Source: an uncultured Collinsella sp. (GTDB lineage Bacteria; Actinomycetota; Coriobacteriia; Coriobacteriales; Coriobacteriaceae). Taken from it: DNA of 6,794 nucleotides. Shown here piece after piece: positions 1-5,998 of this stretch. The first letter of the stretch is position 1, and each line of letters begins with the position of its first letter. The position numbers and the translations under genes were made by a program. The notes below the pieces were generated by a model. It was not told where the DNA came from, did not search any database, and worked only from the letters and a program-made list of their open reading frames with translations. Where the stretch lies: assembly GCA_937926755.1 (NCBI GenBank), contig CALBBA010000127.1, positions 1 through 6,794 on the forward strand. Reading direction: 5' to 3'.

Positions 1-69
1 TGTGCAATCGCAAGAAGATGACGGGGCGGAATGTCAATCCTGGTCTAACAGAGCCAAAGAAAAAGAACA
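1..69. other. Short flank downstream of GntR gene, nothing recognised
   Basis: No coding frame, hairpin terminator or repeat is apparent in these 69 bases. The minus-strand GntR transcript must end here or further left. Confidence 0.5.
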
Positions 70-807
70 TTAGGACTTGAAAATAAAGTTTTGATAAGGG
101 ATTCGCCCAGTTAAGACGGTGCGGCAGACAATTGAGATTAGTTTGCCTCCGGAGTCGTAAGCATAATGAGTCAGTTCGATGACCGGAAGTTTTGCAACAC
201 CATAATTACTGGCTTCGGAATCGCTAAGCTGACGTGCTCTATAGCTTTCCCTAACAGATTGGATAGACTTGGACAAGTCGTCCATGATTCTGCTAAATGC
301 CTGAAAATCTAACTGGTTATTCGGAACGCGCGACTTTGAAATGAAGAACGTATCAGCGCCTATGAAGCTGCCTTCAAGTTCGTAGGTCAATTCAAGACGC
401 TGAATTTCATCGCGACTTTGACATCCAAATTGTTGGAGCATCATTACGGAAATTGGACGACCTGATGTGAGGCCGCCGAAATGCTTGGTGATGGCATCCG
501 GATCAACGCCATCGCAGTGGCTTGCAAAGTCAAAGTCTAAAAGTGAATTGAGCTCGCTAACGCGTTTCGGTGCAACAAACGATCCCTTACCTTGGATTCG
601 ATAGATACTTCCACGACGCTCCAGCTCACTCATGGCAAGTCGGACGGTTGTTCTGCTTACGGCGTATTCGTCGCAGAGTTCCATTTCTGTTGGAAGTTTA
701 TCGTCTGCTTGATATTCATCGACGATCTGCTTGAGCAGCGCGTCGGTGAGCTGTAAATAGAGTGGCCGTTTTTCGTGTGTATCGAGCATTAGAGCCTCAG
801 TTTGCAT
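70..807 (-). CDS. GntR-family (HutC/UTRA-type) transcriptional regulator
   Basis: Likely a cytoplasmic DNA-binding repressor or activator that responds to a sugar or sugar phosphate. Residues 14-78 form a GntR winged helix: PLYLQLTDALLKQIV opens it, followed by LPTEMELCDEYAVSRTTVR (recognition helix) and the wing with RIQGKGSFV. Residues about 95-240 fit a UTRA-like ligand-binding domain by position, the LELTYELEGSFIG segment and the terminal strand region. The total length of 245 aa is normal for the HutC subfamily. Two starts are possible: ATG at 807, with only a weak AGG upstream, and ATG at 789 (residue 7), preceded by GAGG at a 5-nt spacing. The second start has the better ribosome site. 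It lies 54 bp downstream of the TIM-barrel gene in the same direction with no terminator between them, so the two are probably co-transcribed. The divergent PTS gene is the obvious target. The ligand cannot be read from the sequence. Confidence 0.9.
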   Translation of the reverse strand: MQTEALMLDTHEKRPLYLQLTDALLKQIVDEYQADDKLPTEMELCDEYAVSRTTVRLAMSELERRGSIYRIQGKGSFVAPKRVSELNSLLDFDFASHCDGVDPDAITKHFGGLTSGRPISVMMLQQFGCQSRDEIQRLELTYELEGSFIGADTFFISKSRVPNNQLDFQAFSRIMDDLSKSIQSVRESYRARQLSDSEASNYGVAKLPVIELTHYAYDSGGKLISIVCRTVLTGRIPYQNFIFKS

Positions 808-861
808 GTTGGTTATACCTGATGGTTGCCTCAGTCGGGATGTAACGTGGGCAAGGTAACC

Positions 862-1782
862 TTAACGTATCACAGAGCGGCTCAGCATGACGATCTGATG
901 CCTGTATCCACGAAGGGCTTGTCCGAGCGTGAAGATATTCTGGGGCAGGCAAATACCGTTCATGGAGTCCCCGATATGTTGGAGGTCAGCGCCGGCTGCT
1001 TTTGCTGCAAGGCCTATTTTCTTAATGGTCTCGCTGTCGCAGGAGTCTTGACTCGTCCCGTTCGCCGCCATGACGAGAACCTTCTCTTCAATTGACTTGC
1101 CTACGTTGTGGGATCGTACAAAGTCTACGATGGCGCGCAGGTCTGCTTCTTGGAAGCAAGGGACGGTGTAGGGGGCTGGTACGAGAAGGATATCGACGCC
1201 GAGGTCAACAAACTTGCGCGCAATTTCGAGCGTCATGACAGGTTCCGCAACGCCCGCTCCATGCATTTTTCCGGCTATGATCAGGCCATTGAAATGCTCT
1301 TTGGAGAGTTTGATCGAATGGGCGATTGCATCGTTGGAGACGCCAGTTCCAGGGTTGCCTGTGAGGCAAATAAAATCAAATCCGAGTTCGTTTGCCTTTT
1401 CTAAGGTCTTGGGAGAGACGCGACGACCCATGGGGATTTCCGTACGGGATTCAGACATCTCTGCCTCGTTATCAACTGGCTCCAGATTGACGCCAATGGG
1501 CCTTCCGCATGCTCGCTTCACCCAAGTGACCGGGTTTTCATTGAGATCATCTGGAATACCGGCAATAACTGGATCGAACACATCGAGCGCGTTAAACAGA
1601 AGCAGGTCGGCACCTGCGGCACGTTCGATTTCGGCATTAGTAACGCCGCCGAGAAATTGGGAAGAGGGTACGTTTTCCGCCATGATGGTACGTCCCTCGG
1701 AAGCCAGAATTGCCTGCTTTAGATCCATGGGTGACGTGGCGGCAAAATCGGATGCGGACATGTTCAGTAATCGTTTGGGCAT
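862..1782 (-). CDS. Predicted TIM-barrel protein of unknown function (PTS-associated, DUF7916-like)
   Basis: A 306-aa soluble protein with no signal peptide or membrane segment. Its repeating strand-loop pattern looks like a TIM barrel: GADLLLFNAL (58-66), RPIGVNLEPV (94-103), FDFICLTGNPGTGV (135-148), GLIIAGKMHGAGV (166-178), VDILLVPAPYTVP (196-208), VLVMAANGTSQDS (235-247) and ADLQHIGDS (265-273). The Gly-rich loops after strands could hold a phosphate. I recall relatives beside PTS operons in Firmicutes and Actinobacteria, carried as an uncharacterised family (DUF7916, sometimes mislabelled haloacid dehalogenase-like). That assignment is from memory. The start at 1782 is supported by AAAGGAAG, 7 nt upstream. 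It is the first gene of a unit with the GntR regulator and divergent from the permease, so a role in metabolism or sensing of the imported sugar phosphate is plausible but unproven. No HAD DxDx(T/V) motif is visible. Confidence 0.85.
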   Translation of the reverse strand: MPKRLLNMSASDFAATSPMDLKQAILASEGRTIMAENVPSSQFLGGVTNAEIERAAGADLLLFNALDVFDPVIAGIPDDLNENPVTWVKRACGRPIGVNLEPVDNEAEMSESRTEIPMGRRVSPKTLEKANELGFDFICLTGNPGTGVSNDAIAHSIKLSKEHFNGLIIAGKMHGAGVAEPVMTLEIARKFVDLGVDILLVPAPYTVPCFQEADLRAIVDFVRSHNVGKSIEEKVLVMAANGTSQDSCDSETIKKIGLAAKAAGADLQHIGDSMNGICLPQNIFTLGQALRGYRHQIVMLSRSVIR

Positions 1783-1828
1783 TGTTACTTCCTTTGACTA
1801 GAACGACAGGCTTGTGACATTGTCTCTA

Positions 1829-1846
1829 ATATTGTTACAACAATAT
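1829..1846. promoter_or_regulatory. 18-bp palindrome, candidate GntR operator
   Basis: ATATTGTTACAACAATAT has perfect 8-bp arms around a central AC. It lies about 10 bp downstream of the predicted -10 of the minus-strand promoter, a typical repressor position. GntR-family operators are usually short AT-rich palindromes with GT...AC cores, so this is a natural autoregulatory site for the GntR protein encoded in the same unit. Binding itself is inferred. Confidence 0.55.
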
Positions 1847-1855
1847 ATTCAATAT

Positions 1856-1883
1856 GTTATATCCAATCGGTGAACGGTTGCAA
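1856..1883 (-). promoter_or_regulatory. Predicted sigma70-type promoter of TIM-barrel/GntR unit
   Basis: On the minus strand, a -35 TTGCAA (1883-1878) and a -10 TATAAC (1861-1856) are separated by 16 bp. The -10 matches TATAAT at five of six positions and the -35 matches TTGACA at four. Transcription would start near 1849, just before the 18-bp palindrome, leaving a leader of roughly 67 nt before the ATG at 1782. Confidence 0.5.
1868..1878 (+). promoter_or_regulatory. 11-bp motif CGGTGAACGGT, copy 1 (forward)
   Basis: An exact reverse complement of this motif occurs at 1944-1954. This copy sits in the spacer between the -35 and -10 of the minus-strand promoter. Two identical sites in opposite orientations between divergent genes suggest a shared regulator. 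Which protein binds is unknown. Confidence 0.5.
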
Positions 1884-1943
1884 GCTTATTGTATTGCTCG
1901 GAAAAAATAGCCTTTAGCTGGGAAAACCTTATATTAATCAACT

Positions 1944-1954
1944 ACCGTTCACCG
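1944..1954 (-). promoter_or_regulatory. 11-bp motif CGGTGAACGGT, copy 2 (reverse)
   Basis: Reads ACCGTTCACCG on the plus strand, an exact inverted copy of 1868-1878 at 76 bp centre to centre. It ends 17 bp before the predicted -35 of the permease promoter, which would suit an activator site or a looping partner of copy 1. Confidence 0.5.
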
Positions 1955-1971
1955 AATAAGTATTTGAATTC

Positions 1972-2000
1972 TTGACATATCGACAAAGCGGAAAAAGAAT
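1972..2000 (+). promoter_or_regulatory. Predicted promoter of PTS permease gene
   Basis: A perfect -35 TTGACA (1972-1977) is followed after 17 bp by AAGAAT (1995-2000), four of six matches to TATAAT. This would give a leader of about 130 nt. A second weaker pair, ATGACA (2006-2011) and TACATT (2029-2034) at 17 bp, would give a shorter leader and cannot be excluded. Confidence 0.5.
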
Positions 2001-2051
2001 TGGTTATGACAAATCGCGCAAATGATATTACATTTCGCACAAGAACGTATT

Positions 2052-2065
2052 CACTTACATAAGTG
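2052..2065. promoter_or_regulatory. 14-bp palindrome in permease leader
   Basis: CACTTACATAAGTG has perfect 6-bp arms around CA, with further AT/AT matching two bases out. It lies 73 bp before the permease ATG, downstream of both predicted promoters. It could be a repressor roadblock site or a small leader hairpin. Confidence 0.4.
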
Positions 2066-2138
2066 GATACAAACGGGGACGACGACGGTTGAGTCCGGAT
2101 AAATCGTTGTGTGCCCGGGAATCATGAAAGGATGTGTT

Positions 2139-3833
2139 ATGGACGCTATCGTCAAATTCCTTGAAAAACACCAGCCCCTCTTCGACAAAATCTCGAGGAA
2201 CATTTATCTGGTGGCGATTAAGGATGGCTTTCTCTCGAATATGCCAATTGTGCTGTTCTCGAGCCTGTTCCTTCTTCTTTCGACGCTCCCTGCCTATGTA
2301 GGCATCACGCTTCCGTCTGAGGTGCTGGATTTCTTCAATAAAATCTATGCATATACCATGGGACTTCTTGGCATTATGGTGGCCGGCACCACGGCGAGCT
2401 CACTTGCCATGTCGATGAACCGTCGCATGCCTTCGGGTAAATCTCTCAACCCCACCTCGTGCATGGTTTGTGCCATGTGCGGCATGCTCTTGCTATCGGT
2501 GACGAACGATGTTGTCTCGATTGGCGGAGCAGATACATCTGTTTTTGAAACCGGCTATATGGGAACCAAGGGTTTTCTCGCTGCGTTCGTAGCCGCATTC
2601 TTGACCGTTAATATCTATAAGGTGTGCATTAGCCATAATGTGACGATCAAGCTCCCCAAAGAGGTCCCTGGCTCTATTGCGCAGAGTTTTCGCGATATCT
2701 TTGCATTTGGGTTTTCGATCCTTGCGTGCGCTTTTATCGATCTTGCGAGCCGCAAGCTGCTTGCTGTGCCGTTCGCCAATTTGGTATCCGCTCTCATCTC
2801 GCCGCTGTTCTCCGCGGTTGACACCTATCCTGGCATGGCGCTTATCGAAGGCGCGGTCGCACTTTTCCAATTTATGGGTATCCACGGTGCTTCGGTTGTC
2901 ATGAGTCCGATCAATGCTGCGCTCTACGGCAATACCGTTACCAATCTTGAGGTTTTCCAAGCAGGTGGACACCCGTCAATTGCTCTCACGCAGGACTTTA
3001 CAAGCTTCATCGGCGGTCTGGGCGGTTCTGGCTGCACGTTCATCGTTCCTATTATCCTGATCATGTTTATGCGCTCCAAGCAGCTTAAAGCCATGGGCAA
3101 GGCATCGATTATCCCGGTGATTTTTGGAGTTAACGAGCCCGTTATCTTCGGTATGCCGATTGTTCTCAATCCCTATATGTTCGTGCCCTTCCTAGTGGCT
3201 CCTATGGTCAACGCCATTATCGGTAAATTTTTCATTGACGTCATTGGAATGAACGCCCCCATGTATACCATGCCGTGGGCGCTTCCCGGCCCAATCGGTG
3301 CATTCCTCACCACGGGTCTCGATCTGCGTTCTCTCGTATTGATGGCAGTGCTGTTGGTCGTTGACTTTGTGATTTACTATCCGTTCTGCAAGGCGTATGA
3401 CCATCAGCTTTGTTTGGAAGAGTCTGCAAAGGAGACTGCAGGAACCTCGGATGCAGATGCTATTGCCGCACAGGAAAATGTCGCAAAAGCTCTCGAGGCG
3501 GTAAAGGACAAGGCGGAGCAGATCCGCGTGCTTGTGCTTTGCCAGGGTGCCGGCACTTCGACTCTCTTGGCAAATGCTCTTCGCGAAGGTGCCGCTGCTA
3601 AGGGTATCGATCTGGTTTCTCAGTCCGGTGCGTACGGAAGCCACTATGAGACGATGGATCAGTACAACGTGATTGTTCTGGCACCCCAGGCACGCATGTA
3701 CTATGACGCTATGAAGGCCGATACCGATCGCCTTGGAATTAAACTGCTCACCACAAGGGGCAAGGAGTATATCGACCTTACCAACGATCCCGAAGGTGCA
3801 ATTGACTGGATCGTTCAGGAGCTGGCCAAATAG
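2139..3833 (+). CDS. PTS lactose/cellobiose-family permease, EIIC-EIIB fusion (LacE-like)
   Basis: Membrane-embedded sugar permease with a C-terminal phosphotransfer domain. It imports a beta-galactoside or beta-glucoside and phosphorylates it at C6. Residues about 1-430 are EIIC with several hydrophobic helices. It carries FMGIHG with His249 and GVNEPVIFGMP with Glu333, matching the substrate-contacting His and Glu of the ChbC structure (His250, Glu334). An Ala/Glu-rich linker (about 436-462) joins EIIB, where VLVLCQGAGTSTLLA holds the phospho-accepting Cys468 (codon 3540-3542). The length of 564 aa fits LacE (about 570). I chose ATG 2139 because AAGGA lies 6 nt upstream, over the in-frame GTG at 2109 or ATG at 2124, which would add 10 or 5 residues with poorer sites. 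No EIIA partner is encoded in the window. Lactose versus cellobiose specificity is not decided by sequence, though the nearby LacG-like gene favours galactosides. Confidence 0.93.
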   Translation: MDAIVKFLEKHQPLFDKISRNIYLVAIKDGFLSNMPIVLFSSLFLLLSTLPAYVGITLPSEVLDFFNKIYAYTMGLLGIMVAGTTASSLAMSMNRRMPSGKSLNPTSCMVCAMCGMLLLSVTNDVVSIGGADTSVFETGYMGTKGFLAAFVAAFLTVNIYKVCISHNVTIKLPKEVPGSIAQSFRDIFAFGFSILACAFIDLASRKLLAVPFANLVSALISPLFSAVDTYPGMALIEGAVALFQFMGIHGASVVMSPINAALYGNTVTNLEVFQAGGHPSIALTQDFTSFIGGLGGSGCTFIVPIILIMFMRSKQLKAMGKASIIPVIFGVNEPVIFGMPIVLNPYMFVPFLVAPMVNAIIGKFFIDVIGMNAPMYTMPWALPGPIGAFLTTGLDLRSLVLMAVLLVVDFVIYYPFCKAYDHQLCLEESAKETAGTSDADAIAAQENVAKALEAVKDKAEQIRVLVLCQGAGTSTLLANALREGAAAKGIDLVSQSGAYGSHYETMDQYNVIVLAPQARMYYDAMKADTDRLGIKLLTTRGKEYIDLTNDPEGAIDWIVQELAK

Positions 3834-3868
3834 TGGATGCACTTCGTCGTTGATTCGTCGGCGTATGG

Positions 3869-3910
3869 TACGGCCCTGCAGCTTATTGAGCTGCGGGGCC
3901 GTATTTCGTT
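3869..3910 (+). terminator. Rho-independent terminator of PTS permease gene
   Basis: A 15-bp stem (3869-3883 with 3889-3903, a single G-T wobble) closes a 5-nt loop TATTG and is followed by TTTCGTT. The stem is strong and GC-rich, but the T-tract is short. It starts 35 bp after the stop codon and insulates the permease transcript from the LacR-like remnant. Confidence 0.85.
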
Positions 3911-3927
3911 GAGTATCTAATTGAGAC

Positions 3928-4391
3928 AATGAGCGCAACCGTCGTGAGATCGCATTGGCGCTCTCCGAGTCACCGACAAGCTGACTTTCATCTATGTGAC
4001 CAATTCGCTTTCGGCCTTTAGCCTGCTCGAGGCGCGCGAGGATTGCGAGCTGTGCCTGGTGGGCGGCATGTACCGCCGCCGCACCGCCGCCTTTGTGGGG
4101 CCCACGGCCGAGGATACCCTGCGCGCGCTGGGCATCGATGCGGCGTTTATCGGCGCCAACGGTATTCTGGACGGCGACGTGTCCACGTCCAACATGGACG
4201 AGGGCCGCATCCAGCAGCTCGCCTTTAGCAAGGCCGACTCGCGCTATCTGATTGCCGACTCCAGCAGGATCGGCAGGCGCGACTTCTACACCTTCTGTCG
4301 CCTGGACAATTTGGACGCCGTGGTGTGCGAGCCGGGTATTACCGCCGAGGACCGTGCCGCCATCGAGGAGCACGCGCAGGTCATTTGCTAA
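3928..4391 (+). pseudogene. DeoR-family regulator remnant, LacR-like, with internal deletion and frameshift
   Basis: From about 3987 to the TAA at 4389-4391 the frame encodes the C-terminal effector domain of a DeoR-family regulator. Marks are FIYVTNS, CLVGGMYRRR, AAFVGPTAEDTL, DAAFIGANGI, DVSTSNMDEGRIQQLA, LIADSSRIG and DFYTFC. The VSTSN and DFYTF stretches recall LacR, the repressor of lactose-PTS operons. In another frame, 3931-3969 reads ERNRREIALALSES, which resembles the first residues of DeoR proteins, without an in-frame start. The two pieces meet near 3970. The helix-turn-helix and roughly 90 codons that should lie between them are missing, and the frame changes. A GTG at 3996 could open a 131-aa product, but it would lack any DNA-binding domain and has no convincing ribosome site. 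GC content is visibly higher than in the neighbouring PTS genes. The pseudogene call is firm. The LacR subtype is an inference. Confidence 0.85.
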
Positions 4392-5648
4392 CTAGCGTAG
4401 CAGGCGATACTTCTGCCCTCTGCCGGTGCCTTCAACTGTCGCCAGGCCTGTCTCAACGAGTTTTTTGAGGATGCGAAGAAGCTTCGAGCGACTAAAGGTG
4501 ACTTTGGCCGCAAGCTCGCTTGTCGATTGAGGGTGTACTCCGCTCAGCAGTCCGAATACGATAAGTTCGTCGCCTTTGAGCCCCGGGTTATCCATGAGTA
4601 GGGGAAGTGTTACCACAATGGCGTTATCCGAAACTTGAAACCGGGGCTTTCTGACGCTGTCCTTATAGGTATCGCGAATTCGCATGATGCCCGTTCCAAA
4701 GGCTTCGATAAGACCCAGGCGCAAAAAGACTTCGGCAAGAATACGATTGCGTCTAACGGATAGCATGTCGGACAGATATTCATCGACGGTCATGCTTGCC
4801 GGCAAGCCGCCGGGCGAAGCGACTTCCACACGGTCGTCGAACATCGAGATGCGGATGTGTGCGGGCGCATCCCAAGTCCTATGAACGACTGCATTGGTAA
4901 TGGCCTCGCGGAATGCTTCGAGCGGAATGAGCTCCTTGCGGATCCGCTCCATCCCCTGGATCTCTTCGTAGCAGTACTGGGCTTCGAAAAGCTCAAGGGC
5001 TCCGTCAATTTCCGCTAGAACGGATGCATGTTCAAGAGTCTTGCGCTGCTTAATGAGGTTGATGGTTTCACCAAACACTGCGATGTCGATACCCGGGAAG
5101 CCATTCTCGTCCGCGAGCAGTTCTGCCGCGTTGTTGTAGGTTCCGGTTTCATCAAGCAGGCCAAGGGTTTTGAGAGTATCGGTTGTGAATGACTGAAGCG
5201 AAAGTTTTGCTGTTAGACGATTCTCTAAAACGGTGAAAGATAAATCTTGTTTGTTTGCCGGGAGCTGCTCAAAGGAGAGGTTTTGACCCTCGAGTACAAG
5301 ACGCGAAAGGCCTAGGGTATCAACTGGAATGGTCGCGGTGTCATTGCGCTTGTATGCCTTCGAGCGGTATAGGTAAGGCTTCGATCTGCCGGGAAAGACC
5401 GTAAGCTCCACGGTTGCATCGGGCTCGTCGATCTTTAGGGAGTAATCGGGCTGGGGGATGATCGAATCGTTAATCTTGTTTTCGATATCCAGGCAGGTCT
5501 GCTTGGGGTCATCGAGGCCAACGGCTTCTCCGTCGTCGTTAATTCCAAATAGAACGCGTCCTCCCGTGCCATTTGCATAAGCGGAGACGGTTTTAAGGAA
5601 CGAATTGGTGACGCATTCCTTGAATTCAAGATCTTTGGATTCTTGCAT
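4392..5648 (-). CDS. AlbA_2/HATPase-type ATP-binding protein, putative transcriptional regulator
   Basis: A 418-aa cytoplasmic protein in three parts. Residues 1-110 match the AlbA_2 (schlafen-like) putative DNA-binding domain: ESKDLEFKE, SFLKTVSAYANGTGGRVLFGIND and the YKRNDTATIP turn. Residues about 240-345 resemble a GHKL-type ATP-binding domain with AFREAITNAVVHR (245-257), VEVASPGGLP (275-284) and EAFGTGIMRI (315-324). Residues about 355-418 look like a winged helix ending VEGTGRGQKYRL. The frame runs open upstream to 6014, but I place the start at ATG 5648. CGGAG lies 7 nt before it, the fold begins there, and the upstream 122 codons are regulatory repeats rather than protein-like sequence. 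The stop codon directly abuts that of the convergent LacR-like remnant. The operator array upstream suggests it controls its own promoter. The partner or signal is unknown. Relatives are widespread as accessory genes. Confidence 0.9.
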   Translation of the reverse strand: MQESKDLEFKECVTNSFLKTVSAYANGTGGRVLFGINDDGEAVGLDDPKQTCLDIENKINDSIIPQPDYSLKIDEPDATVELTVFPGRSKPYLYRSKAYKRNDTATIPVDTLGLSRLVLEGQNLSFEQLPANKQDLSFTVLENRLTAKLSLQSFTTDTLKTLGLLDETGTYNNAAELLADENGFPGIDIAVFGETINLIKQRKTLEHASVLAEIDGALELFEAQYCYEEIQGMERIRKELIPLEAFREAITNAVVHRTWDAPAHIRISMFDDRVEVASPGGLPASMTVDEYLSDMLSVRRNRILAEVFLRLGLIEAFGTGIMRIRDTYKDSVRKPRFQVSDNAIVVTLPLLMDNPGLKGDELIVFGLLSGVHPQSTSELAAKVTFSRSKLLRILKKLVETGLATVEGTGRGQKYRLLR

Positions 5649-5673
5649 TGTGATGCTCCGTTTCGCTTCAATT

Positions 5674-5784
5674 TGACGTGAAAAATAACACGTAAAAATT
5701 TTACACGTCATTTTACGCGTCAAAATTATGACACGAAAAAATTTGCGTGTCATTATGCGCGTCAAAGTGACGCGAAATGACGCG
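5674..5784. repeat. Array of nine 12-bp TGACGCG-type operator half-sites
   Basis: The consensus TGAC(G/A)(C/T)G followed by an A-rich tail occurs in both orientations. Forward copies start at 5674, 5686 (degenerate TAACACG), 5729, 5768 and 5778. Reverse copies occupy 5704-5710, 5716-5722, 5746-5752 and 5758-5764. Neighbouring same-strand copies are 12 bp apart in three pairs and 10 bp in the last, about one helical turn. The copies at 5729 and 5746 form a palindrome with perfect 7-bp arms, and 5758 with 5768 forms another around AAG. The array lies directly before the AlbA_2-type gene, whose product is the likely binder. Confidence 0.85.
5725..5753 (-). promoter_or_regulatory. Predicted promoter of AlbA_2-type regulator
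   Basis: On the minus strand, -35 ATGACA (5753-5748) and -10 CATAAT (5730-5725) each match consensus at five of six positions, with a 17-bp spacer. The palindrome at 5729-5752 fills the spacer and overlaps both hexamers, so a bound dimer would block RNA polymerase. The leader would be about 70 nt and contain four more half-sites. Confidence 0.6.
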
Positions 5785-5873
5785 CAAACGCGAATGCATT
5801 GGCATTCTGAACAATAACGGAGTTTGTAAGCCTGGGGCTTGATTGGGCTAACGCATGGAATTATCCGTATTCT

Positions 5874-5925
5874 CGAACACGCTTTCGGTATCATTTTGGC
5901 ATTAAAAGATACCGAAGTGTGTTCG
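5874..5925. repeat. Imperfect inverted repeat (hairpin), 18-19-bp arms
   Basis: The left arm CGAACACGCTTTCGGTATC (5874-5892) pairs with the right arm GATACCGAAGTGTGTTCG (5908-5925) with one bulge and one G-T type pair, around a 15-nt AT-rich loop. No T-tract follows on either strand, so it is a poor terminator. It may be an operator, an RNA hairpin, or a remnant of a small mobile repeat. Confidence 0.7.
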
Positions 5926-5998
5926 TGATGCCGATAATAATTAAGAAAGAGGAGCGCTTCGTAGCTGCCTGGAAAGTGAGGATTTGACCATCTGATTG

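Larger units (their letters stand above)
1783..2138. other. Divergent regulatory intergenic region between TIM-barrel gene and PTS permease
   Basis: This 356-bp AT-rich stretch holds no convincing ORF. It contains predicted promoters for both flanking units, two palindromes, and an 11-bp motif found once in each orientation (listed separately). The long leader on the permease side leaves room for further control, but I see no clear riboswitch or terminator-like attenuator in it. Confidence 0.8.

Noticed and set aside
1214..1801. 195-codon plus-strand open frame opposite the TIM-barrel gene
   Set aside because: Low-complexity Ser/Arg-rich translation typical of an antisense frame. The minus-strand protein has clear fold motifs and a ribosome site.
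2109..2138. Upstream GTG start for the permease
   Set aside because: The ATG at 2139 has AAGGA at 6 nt and gives the usual LacE N-terminus. The extra ten residues are not family-like.
3192..4373. 393-codon minus-strand open frame opposite the permease 3' end and regulator remnant
   Set aside because: It is a shadow frame: it crosses the permease terminator, overlaps two recognisable plus-strand products and has no known domain pattern.
5874..5925. Intrinsic terminator
   Set aside because: No run of T follows the stem on either strand, and the neighbouring minus-strand gene already has a strong terminator at 6318-6367.
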